A stretch of 64,000 nucleotides of DNA from positions 62,001 through 126,000 of the forward strand of contig NZ_JSYM01000003.1 in assembly GCF_000812945.1 (NCBI RefSeq). The letters run 5' to 3'. Positions 53,237-63,000 of this stretch are shown here, one piece after another. The notes under the pieces are model-generated. The model did no database searches. It worked only from the letters and a program-made list of their open reading frames with translations, and was not told the origin of the DNA. This DNA comes from Flavobacterium sp. AED (GTDB taxonomy: Bacteria; Bacteroidota; Bacteroidia; Flavobacteriales; Flavobacteriaceae). The first letter of the stretch is position 1; each line of letters starts with the position of its first letter. Made by a program: the position numbers and the translations under genes.

Positions 53237-56200
53237 ATGAATAGAACTATACTTTTCACAAAAAAAATATTTCTGGCTTTAGCTTTTTTATTTATTACTT
53301 CCGTTGGATTTTCTCAATCTCCTAAAACTTATTCTTCATCTGGAACTTTTACGGTACCCGCAGGAATTACTAGTGTAACTGCACAAGTCTGGGGGGGCGG
53401 TGGAAAAGGAAGCACGAGAGGTACTAATGGTAATGGCGGTGGCGGTGGTGGTGGTGCTTATGCAAGCCAAGCTGTAACTGTAGATGCTCTTAATCCTACC
53501 TACACTGTTACAGTGGGTACAGGAAGTACAACAACAGCTGATGGACTAGACTCTTGGTTTTCTACGGCAGGTACTGTCCTTGCAAAGGGTGGTAAATCTC
53601 AAGCAGACAACACTCCTGGTGGAGCTGTTGGTGGCTTAGCCTCCACAAGTATAGGAACAACAAAATGGAATGGAGGTACTGGAGTTACTGGCGCTGTAGC
53701 TTATGGTGGTGGTGGTGGTTCATCAGCAGGCACAGGAGCTGTAGGAGTTACTGGATTGCTATCAGCAGGAGGAGTTGCTCCCGCTGGAGGTGGAAATGGC
53801 GGAGATGGTAAAAATACAACTCAAGGCGATGGATCACCTGGTGTAGTTCCTGGCGGTGGCGGTGGCGGTGGCTATAGAACTTCTAACGGGACAAGAAATG
53901 GTGGTAATGGAGCAGATGGTAGAGTAATTCTTACTTGGACTTGTCCAGCCGCTGGATATAGTTTAACAGGTACTTCAATAGCTTCACCATTGTGTAATAC
54001 AAATGGAGCAGTGGTTACACTTACAGGAGGAACAGGTTTACCAACAGGAAACTACACCGTAACTTATACCCTTACTGGAACAAATGCTGCAACAAATGCT
54101 ACAGCCACTATGAGTGTAACAACTGCAGGAACAGGAAGTTTCACTACAACAGCATTAGCTAACGTAGGACTTACAAATATTCAAATCACCAATCTTTCAA
54201 GTGGTGTATCGCCAGATAATTGTACTAGTGCTATAAGTAGCGGTAATACTGCCAGCGTTACGCTAACTACAGTACCTAATCAACCAAGTACCATAACAGG
54301 AAATACAAGTTCTTGTTTAAATACGTCACAGACCTATAGTGTCACAGCAGTAGCTGGTGTAACTTATACATGGTCATTCCCTGCTGGTTGGGTACAAACT
54401 GCAGGAACAACTACTAACTCTATAACCGTTACTACTAGTTCAACAGCTGGAAATGTTAGCGTTACTCCATCAAACAACTGCGGAAACGGCACAGCAAGAA
54501 CTCTCGCAATAACAATAACTACGCCAACAGCCAATGCAGGTAGTGCCTTAAGCGCAATATGCCAAGGAGCAACATCAGCGGCATTAGGAGGATCTTTTGG
54601 AGGGACTGCAACTGCAGCAATATGGTCTGACGGCGGTACAGGTGGAACTTTTACCAATAATACAGGGTCAACTCCTAATACTACAACTTGGACTCCCCCA
54701 TCCACTTATTCAGGGACAGCAACCTTAACACTAATCACATCAGGTGGTTCTTGCGGTACAACAACTGCCTCAAAAACACAAGTCGTAAATCCAGGACCTA
54801 CCACCGCTACTGTAGGTAGTTTTCAAACTATTTATGCATCATTCGTTTCTACCTCATTAGGCGGCAACACTCCTAGTATTGGTTCTGGAGCATGGTCTAA
54901 AATATCTGGTCCAGGAACAGCTACATTTAGCGCTGGAACTTCGGGAACTTCAACTGCTACTGTTACATTAAACGGGGCTTATGTATTCCGCTGGACTATC
55001 ACGGGTACTTGTGGTTCAAGTAGCGATGACATTACTGTAACTTACTTACCCTTTAAGGATCCTGAATATACTATTTTATACGAAAATTTTGATAATAGCA
55101 ATGGTAGTTGGACATCATCTGGAACAACAGGCGTTTGGGGATATACAAATACAGCATCATCTGTTCACAGGGGAGAAGGCAATTTTTGGGCAGTAAATAC
55201 AACTTCAAATCTTTACCCTAATAGTGCTTTAACATATCTTACGAGTCCTGCCGTTAGTACCACTGGCTATACGAATGTAAAACTCTTTATAGATGTAAGA
55301 TACGACACTAATAATGACACTGATGATGGGATGCAATTACAGTACAGTACTGATAATGGCAGTACATGGTCTGTGCTAGGAGCTGGGTCTACTTCTTTTT
55401 ATAATGCTACTAATGTTAATGCACTATCAGCTTCATTAACAAATACTGACGGATGGAATAATGATAGTTATTCATACAGCCCGTCAAAAAGCTCTACTGT
55501 ATACTCTCAATTTCGTGAGAAATCAATACAAACCAGTGTTTTAGATAACAAAGCTACACTAAAATTTAGAGCCGTTTTTGCATCTGATGGAAGTAATCAA
55601 GATTCGGGAGTAGCAATTGATAATTTTATTATTAAAGGTGATCCCACAATTGCTTTCACAGATCCTGTCTCTGGACCAGGAAGTATTAACAGTAATTTGA
55701 AATTATGGTTAAAATCAAATACTGGAACTAATACCACAACAGATGGTACTTCGCTGGGAACTTGGAGCGATCAGGCTTTCAATAACAACTCCGTCGGAAT
55801 TACTGGAAACAGCCCAGTTTTTAGAAATAATGCAACACGAAATATTAATTTTAATCCAGTAGTAGATTTTACTGCTGCTTCCTCTCAATTGATGAAAGGA
55901 AAAGGTGGATTCTGGTCACAAGATTATTATGTTGTAGTAAAAACTAATGGAGTGATTAATAATTCCGCAGCCAGCAGACAAGTACCTATTTCCGGTCGTC
56001 TTTCAGTAGATAGCTTTGAAGTAGACGGAACCGCTTTAGGCTTAGGAGATTTCACGGCACGTTACACAGATGAAATGGTTTCCCATAATATTAATTCAAT
56101 CCCAGACAGTCCCCCTACACTTACTAAAAGTTATGGTAGAGCTTATAAAAGCTCAACAGATAGTTACAATCAACAAACCATTATTTTTAATATCAAAACA

Positions 56201-59200
56201 AATAGTTCAGGAACGGCATCTGAAATATACAAAAATGGTAAAAGAATAGACAATACAACTGGGTTAGCAACTGATAACGGGACCCTGAATTTTTCTGAAT
56301 TCAATAATCTTCAATATAATTTAGGTGTAGGACGCTTTACATTAGGTGGTAATGTAGGCTCCTATTTAGACGGAAGAATGACGGAAATAGTTAGTTATTC
56401 TGCCCCTAAATCAGTTTTAGAACAACAAAAAATACAATCTTATCTCGCCATAAAAAATGGAGTAACACTTCATGACACTGGCAGTACTACTGCAGATGAT
56501 CTTTGTGATGCTAATTATGTTGATTCATCTGGAAATACCATTTGGGATGCTACTGCCAATACTGGTTATAATTACGATATTGCAGGAATTGGTAGAGATG
56601 ACAGTACGTTATTAAATCAAAAACAATCCAAAACAGAAAATCCAACATCCGATATTAGTGTGGGATTGGGTGATTTATTAGATGTAAACACAAACAACAC
56701 AAATACCTTTGATACGAACCAAAAATACTTAGTTTGGGGTAACAATCATGGTACTTTAGCCGCACAGACTCCGGTAATAGTAAACATAAGTTCCGGAATC
56801 ACTTCTCCATCTACTTTAACCAGTGATGTAAGTTTTGTTTCTGTGGGAAGAACTTGGAAAGTAGTGGAAACAGGTGGAAATGTTGGTACTGCAAAAGTAT
56901 CTATTCCTGCAACAATGCTTACTGCAACTATTACACCTCCAGGAGATTACTTAATGTTTATATCCGATACTCCCGTTTTTAATCCTACGGCAGAATACCG
57001 TATTATGACTGTCAATGGTTCAAATCTGGAAACTACCTATGATTTTGACGGAACAAAATATGTGACTTTTGGATATGCACCAGAAAAAACGTTTGTACGT
57101 TGCATAAAATTTGATGGTGTCAATGATTATTTAGATGCAGGAAAAGTATTAGACTTAAACACTTCATTTACTGTTTCAGCTTGGGTAAATAGAAATAGCG
57201 TCAATCAAACTATTCTTTCTAAAAGAGACAGCGGTTTCTCTCAAGGATATGACTTAAGCATTAATGCAGCAGGAAAAGCTGAGATGAGTTGGTATGTAGG
57301 TGTCGCTAAAAAAACAATTACTTCTAATGTGGTAATACCATCCGGATACTGGCATCATATAGGAGTAACTTTTGATGGTACTACAGCTAAAATGTACATA
57401 GATGGTGTGAATAAAATAAGTACAGCGGCAGGAGTTCCTACTGCAACAACACAATCTTTTCTTGTAGCTGCAGCTGACGGAGTAACTCCAACATCTTTCT
57501 TTAATGGTTCAATTGATGAAGTACGTGTTTGGGATGTTGCCCTTACTGATGCTCAGTTTCGTTATGTGATAAATCAGGAAATTTTAAGTAATGGTACTTT
57601 AACAAATGGTGCTATTATTCCTAATACAATAACATTGAATAATATCAGCAGTATTCCTTGGGCAAATCTAAAAGCCTATTATCCAATGTCAACCTATACC
57701 TATACCAATGCAAAAGACATTTCGAATAATCATTATACCGCTGCACTACGAAATCTTACAACAGTAGATTTACAAACAGCTCCATTACCTTATGAGTCAG
57801 CTGCAAATGGAAATTGGCAAACTATAGGAACCTGGACAAACAGCACCTTACAAGATTTACCAAACAGTTCTTCAATAGAAGACAACACAAAAACTATTGA
57901 TTGGAATATTGTTAAATCATCCCATACCATTACTTCAACAGGAAACAAAACTGTTTTGGGATTGTTTGTAAATAGTAACACACTTACAGCAACTTCTGCT
58001 TCAGGATTACAAACTGATGGAACAAAAATTGAAGTTTCGCATTATTTAAAATTAGACGGGAAAATTGATTTAGTGGGAAGATCACAATTGGTACAAACTG
58101 AAGGCAGTGACTTGGATGTGACCAGTGCTGGCTCAATTGAAAAAGACCAACAAGGACAATCAAATAAATTCAATTATAATTATTGGAGTTCTCCTGTAAG
58201 TCCAATAAGCACAACTGCTAATAACACTAATTACACTGTAGGGGGTGTATTAAAAGATGGAACAAATCCAGCTGTTCCAGTCAACATCAATTGGGTTACA
58301 GGTTATGATGGTTCTGCAACAACTCCTATTAGTTTAGCAAAATATTGGATTTATAAATTTGACAATGCCGCTAATCTTTATGCCAATTGGAATCAAATTT
58401 TTGAAACTGGGACTATTCCCGTAGGACAAGGATTTACATTAAAAGGAAGTGGAGCTGCTACTGCAACTCAAAACCTAACTTTTACAGGAAAACCAAATAA
58501 TGGGACTATTACAAGGACTGTAGGAGCTACACAGTTATTACTGGTAGGAAATCCATATTCATCAGCATTAGATGCTAATGCTTTTATAACAGACAATAGT
58601 GGCTCTATAGACACTACAACACCAACCGCAACTGATGGTGCTCTGTATTTCTGGGAGCATTATACTGGAAACGGTACCCATATTTTAAGTGGATATCAAG
58701 GTGGATATGCTGTTCGAAATGCTGCTGCTGGTGTTGCACCAAGTTCAGTAGGAGTAGATTTTATTAGTACTTCTGGTACTTCTCTTCGGGCAGCCCCAAA
58801 TCAATACATTCCTGTAGGACAAGGATTCTTTGTTATTGGGAATGCAACGGGAGGAACAGTCACTTTCAAAAATAGCCAAAGAGCATTTGTTAAAGAAGAT
58901 AATGCCGCTTCACAAACTATGTATCGTATTCCAACAAAACCAAAAGGATTAGATCATTGGACAGATAATAGTGATGACCAAATAGAAAAAGACACCTACA
59001 AAAGAGTTCGTTTAGGATTTAACAATTACAATGAAGTTTTTCATAGACAAGTAGTTGTTGCCTTTATGGATGAAAAAGCAAATAGTGAGATAAACGAAGG
59101 ATATGATGCTGAGAATATAGACGATGTTGATACCGATATGTATCTGGTAAATTCAGATAAAGAGTTAATCATTGAAGGCGAAGGATATTTTAATGAAGAT

Positions 59201-59683
59201 GCCTCCTACCCTATTGGTGTTCGGTCAAATGCTGCAGGAAAAGTCTCTTTCGTTTTAGATGGCTTAGAGAACTTTGATGATAGTCAATCTATTTTTATTT
59301 ATGATAAATCAGATGATACTTACCATAATATAAAAGACGCTTTGTATGAAGTAGAACTTCCTGAAGGAACTATTGATGATCGCTTCTATCTTCGCTTCAC
59401 TGACAAAACCCTAAGTGTAAAAGATCAAGTCTATGAAAATGCTATCCAAGTAGACTATATTCGCTCTACTTCTATTTTGACTATTATAAATAATTCTAAA
59501 GACAATACCGTTAACACCGTATCCCTTTTTAATATTGAAGGAAAATCTATTTCTAAATGGGATATAAAGGATAAAGACCAAACGAATATTAAACTTCCTA
59601 TTCAAAGTATTGCTTCAGGAGTTTATATCGTAAAATTAAAAACCTTGAAAGGAACAATTAGTAAAAAGATTATTATCAAATAA
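53237..59683 (+). CDS. Giant modular T9SS surface protein with Gly-rich, PKD-like and LamG domains
   Basis: 2148 residues. Signal peptide KKIFLALAFLFITSVGFSQ. Residues about 25-235 are a glycine-rich domain (TFTVPAGITSVTAQVWGGGG and several GGGG runs). PKD-like Ig domains follow (TWSFPAGWVQTAG). A middle region (about 610-1285) includes a lectin-like module (NSNLKLWLKSNTGTN, YDIAGIGRDDSTLLNQ). Then come LamG about 1287-1455 (KFDGVNDYLDAG, WHHIGVTFDGT), a block of about 500 residues shared with the next gene, and a T9SS sorting domain at the very end (SLFNIEGKSISKWDI ... IIIK). It is likely a surface adhesin or gliding-related protein, by composition only. Confidence 0.8.
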   Translation: MNRTILFTKKIFLALAFLFITSVGFSQSPKTYSSSGTFTVPAGITSVTAQVWGGGGKGSTRGTNGNGGGGGGGAYASQAVTVDALNPTYTVTVGTGSTTTADGLDSWFSTAGTVLAKGGKSQADNTPGGAVGGLASTSIGTTKWNGGTGVTGAVAYGGGGGSSAGTGAVGVTGLLSAGGVAPAGGGNGGDGKNTTQGDGSPGVVPGGGGGGGYRTSNGTRNGGNGADGRVILTWTCPAAGYSLTGTSIASPLCNTNGAVVTLTGGTGLPTGNYTVTYTLTGTNAATNATATMSVTTAGTGSFTTTALANVGLTNIQITNLSSGVSPDNCTSAISSGNTASVTLTTVPNQPSTITGNTSSCLNTSQTYSVTAVAGVTYTWSFPAGWVQTAGTTTNSITVTTSSTAGNVSVTPSNNCGNGTARTLAITITTPTANAGSALSAICQGATSAALGGSFGGTATAAIWSDGGTGGTFTNNTGSTPNTTTWTPPSTYSGTATLTLITSGGSCGTTTASKTQVVNPGPTTATVGSFQTIYASFVSTSLGGNTPSIGSGAWSKISGPGTATFSAGTSGTSTATVTLNGAYVFRWTITGTCGSSSDDITVTYLPFKDPEYTILYENFDNSNGSWTSSGTTGVWGYTNTASSVHRGEGNFWAVNTTSNLYPNSALTYLTSPAVSTTGYTNVKLFIDVRYDTNNDTDDGMQLQYSTDNGSTWSVLGAGSTSFYNATNVNALSASLTNTDGWNNDSYSYSPSKSSTVYSQFREKSIQTSVLDNKATLKFRAVFASDGSNQDSGVAIDNFIIKGDPTIAFTDPVSGPGSINSNLKLWLKSNTGTNTTTDGTSLGTWSDQAFNNNSVGITGNSPVFRNNATRNINFNPVVDFTAASSQLMKGKGGFWSQDYYVVVKTNGVINNSAASRQVPISGRLSVDSFEVDGTALGLGDFTARYTDEMVSHNINSIPDSPPTLTKSYGRAYKSSTDSYNQQTIIFNIKTNSSGTASEIYKNGKRIDNTTGLATDNGTLNFSEFNNLQYNLGVGRFTLGGNVGSYLDGRMTEIVSYSAPKSVLEQQKIQSYLAIKNGVTLHDTGSTTADDLCDANYVDSSGNTIWDATANTGYNYDIAGIGRDDSTLLNQKQSKTENPTSDISVGLGDLLDVNTNNTNTFDTNQKYLVWGNNHGTLAAQTPVIVNISSGITSPSTLTSDVSFVSVGRTWKVVETGGNVGTAKVSIPATMLTATITPPGDYLMFISDTPVFNPTAEYRIMTVNGSNLETTYDFDGTKYVTFGYAPEKTFVRCIKFDGVNDYLDAGKVLDLNTSFTVSAWVNRNSVNQTILSKRDSGFSQGYDLSINAAGKAEMSWYVGVAKKTITSNVVIPSGYWHHIGVTFDGTTAKMYIDGVNKISTAAGVPTATTQSFLVAAADGVTPTSFFNGSIDEVRVWDVALTDAQFRYVINQEILSNGTLTNGAIIPNTITLNNISSIPWANLKAYYPMSTYTYTNAKDISNNHYTAALRNLTTVDLQTAPLPYESAANGNWQTIGTWTNSTLQDLPNSSSIEDNTKTIDWNIVKSSHTITSTGNKTVLGLFVNSNTLTATSASGLQTDGTKIEVSHYLKLDGKIDLVGRSQLVQTEGSDLDVTSAGSIEKDQQGQSNKFNYNYWSSPVSPISTTANNTNYTVGGVLKDGTNPAVPVNINWVTGYDGSATTPISLAKYWIYKFDNAANLYANWNQIFETGTIPVGQGFTLKGSGAATATQNLTFTGKPNNGTITRTVGATQLLLVGNPYSSALDANAFITDNSGSIDTTTPTATDGALYFWEHYTGNGTHILSGYQGGYAVRNAAAGVAPSSVGVDFISTSGTSLRAAPNQYIPVGQGFFVIGNATGGTVTFKNSQRAFVKEDNAASQTMYRIPTKPKGLDHWTDNSDDQIEKDTYKRVRLGFNNYNEVFHRQVVVAFMDEKANSEINEGYDAENIDDVDTDMYLVNSDKELIIEGEGYFNEDASYPIGVRSNAAGKVSFVLDGLENFDDSQSIFIYDKSDDTYHNIKDALYEVELPEGTIDDRFYLRFTDKTLSVKDQVYENAIQVDYIRSTSILTIINNSKDNTVNTVSLFNIEGKSISKWDIKDKDQTNIKLPIQSIASGVYIVKLKTLKGTISKKIIIK

Positions 59684-60036
59684 TAAATTAAATATTGCCT
59701 TACATAAAAGACTTCTCAAATTGAGAAGTCTTTTTTTTTGTTTTTTAATGCTATAAAATTTAAACGCCAAATACAATTCCTAAGTATTAAATAACATTGA
59801 TTTATAAATCATCAGAAAAAAATAAACTATCAAAATTTTTTTATTGTTTTATAATATTTTATAGTTTTTTACTTACTAATTAAATAAAAACATTCATTTA
59901 ATCGATTATATCAGCTTTTAGTCTAAAAAATAAAACAAATTATTTAAATTTAATATCGCAATTTTAATTGTTTTTCTGAACTGATTTCATCTGGAATAAA
60001 AAACATATATCATAATTAATTAAATCGAAGAAAATT
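59684..60036. other. Gap between the two LamG protein genes
   Basis: 353 bases with a terminator near the left and AATTTAAACGCCAA at 59757-59770. No clear promoter was found. Confidence 0.5.
59707..59739 (+). terminator. Terminator after the first LamG protein gene
   Basis: AGACTTCTCAA pairs with TTGAGAAGTCT, followed by nine T residues. Confidence 0.9.
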
Positions 60037-63000
60037 ATGAAGAAAATCTACTTAAAAAAAAGAAAGTACAATTTAATATATTTATTATTTTCGATGCTGT
60101 TCTTTGTTGTGTCTTTTCAAATAGAAGCACAACAAGCTCCTACTTCTCCGCAAGTAAATTTTGCGCAAAGAACTTCTTCAGCCACACCAGCTAAAACAAT
60201 ATATAATGTCAAGGGCGATTTTACAATGTTAGGCAATACCAACTTAACGCTTATTAATTACGCTACCGGAACTGACAATCAGAACAATGCAATGAAATAT
60301 GTTGATATTGATGGTAATTCCAGTACTTTGAATTCTTCTATGGCTACACTTGAACTTTCAAATTCGGGGGAGAATAGTGCCAACCAAAATTGTTCAACCG
60401 TGCTTTTTGCTGGCCTTTATTGGACAGGAAAATCAGATGACGCAAATGAAACATTTTCCATTAACAACACAACTATTGTCCATAATTCTACCATTCCATA
60501 CACTAACTATACAATGACCGTATCTCTAGGAGGATCAGGTCCAAATAATTATTATCCCATTTATACTTTCACAGGTAATAGTCATACTTACGCCTTTAAT
60601 TTTACCAATGCAGCTACGTCAGGTACTTCTACCGTTACGCTTACTTTAGACGGAGTTGCACAACCAGCTATTAATGTTACCTACAGTTCCGGAACGGCAA
60701 CATTTTCCTATACATCCAATGCTGCATACGGCTCCCCCTTTACTATTAATAGTTTAACAAGAAACACATCAAAAAACCAAAGTGAACCTCAATATCAATC
60801 TAACAGTTATGCCAATGTTGCTTACTCACCTTCTAAAAATTACGACAAAAAAGTAGTTTCTTTAAAAGGCCCCGGAGCTACAACTTATACCACCATCACG
60901 GCTAAACCAAACGGTGCCACTTCTGATATCCGTTTCCCTGGATCATCCAACAGTGGGATTTTTATTGGTTATCAAGAAATTACCGATTACGTAAAAACTT
61001 ATGGACCAGGAGCATATACTGTTGCTGACATCGCTTTGAAAGAAGGAACAAATTCTAATCCTGGTCTATCGGGAGGTTGGTCAATGGTTGTTATTTATGA
61101 AAACCCTCTAATGAAAAGCCGAGCCGTAACCGTTTTTGACGGCTATGCTTATGTAAACGGACAGCTTGCAGCAACTTCTCCTTATACTGCTCAGGGCGAA
61201 TATGGAACGATCCCCATTTCAGGATTCACAACAGTTGGATCAGGGCAAGTAAATATGAAACTCGGAGTAATGACTGCTGAAGGAGATGCAAACTTAACAG
61301 GAGATTATCTGTCAGTACAAAAACTAAATTTAGATCCAACTGTTTATCCGACAAACTATTTGGTGTTAACTAATCCAAGTAATAATACAACCAATAACTT
61401 CTTCAGTTCTTCCATTTACCCAGTACCAGCCTCTGGTACAAGTAGTCCTATTTTACAAAACAATACAGGAGTTGATTTCAGCATGTTTACAATTCCAAAT
61501 TCATCAAATTCAATCATAGCCAATAATCAAACTGCTACTACTTTTAGATTTGGTTCCACTTCTGACGTATTTACTATTTTCGGTTTTGCTATGTCAGTAG
61601 ATGCCTATATCCCGGAACCCAAAGGATTAATAAGCGTAACTTCGATTAATAATGTTCCGAACCCTACCATTTTAAATGCATCTCCGGGGCAAACAATCAA
61701 CTACTCCCTCAATATTACTAACGAAGGTACCGAAGCCACGAATAACACAATAGTTGCAATCCCCATTCCGGCAACCGCAATTTTCCATACAGGAACTATT
61801 GTATACCACACTTATAATGGTTTCACCACGACGAACGTTCCTTATTTTGATTCGGCAACAAACAAAATTATTTGGAATTTAGGAACATTACCCATCACGT
61901 CTGGTCATCCCGAATATATATATGCTGATATAAGCTTTACCCTCGATGTTACAACAGATTGTGCGATTATATTAAATGCAGGTTGTAGCCCAGAAGTTTC
62001 TTTAGAAACAGGTACAATAACGGGTACGGGTGCTACATCGGGAACTTCATTTACAAAATATTTTTTTCAAGGATATGATTCAACCTCTTGTCATTTACCA
62101 ATAGATGGCTCAATTAAAGTAGCAATAGCTACAACTTCTTGTTTGTCCACATTAGCTGGACCAGATCAGACAACTTCTTGCGGAGGAGAATATGTTACAT
62201 TAGCAGCAACATCTGGAACAACAGGAGCATGGTCCATCGTTAGTGGACCTACTGGTGGTGGAGAAATTTTCTCGAATAATACAAGTCCCACCACAACATT
62301 TTATAGTCCTAATGTTGGTGTATATACATTAAAATGGACGACATCAAGTTGCGCTTCTTCTTCAGATACTGCAATTGTTACTCTTATGCTTTGTAATGTT
62401 GTCAATTTTGATGGAATCGATGACAATATTAACTTTAAAAATAGCTTTAATTTAAACAGTGGTAATTTTAGCATAGAAGTATGGGTAAAATCAAATGCGA
62501 CTAATGGCAATACTCAAACTATAACTTCAAAACACCTTAGTACGAATTCGACTGATGGCTATGATTTAAGATTAGTAAACAATTTCATTTCATTCAATTG
62601 GAACAATAACTCCATAATCGCCACTCATGCAATAGACACTAACAGATGGTATCACATTGGGGTTACTTTCGACGGTACTAACTATAAATTGTACATTGAC
62701 GGAATATTAGACAAGACCACATCAGGCGTAAACCCAACATTGAATACTGTTGATTATATCATAGGTGCTATGAGTCAAAACACCAACACACCCTATAATT
62801 ATTACAATGGCTATGCAGATGAACTCCGTATATGGAATGTTTCTTTGACAGTTGATCAAATTCGCCAAATGATGAATCAAGAAATCACAAATGATGGCCT
62901 TGGTAATGTAAAAGGAGTAATAGTACCTAAAAACATCAGTGGATTAATTTGGACTAATTTGGTAGGTTATTATCAAATGAATCGAACAAGTGATATCAAC

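Noticed and set aside
54364..54705. 113-residue minus-strand open frame
   Set aside because: It is the shadow of the Thr/Gly/Ala-rich coding strand of the large surface protein.
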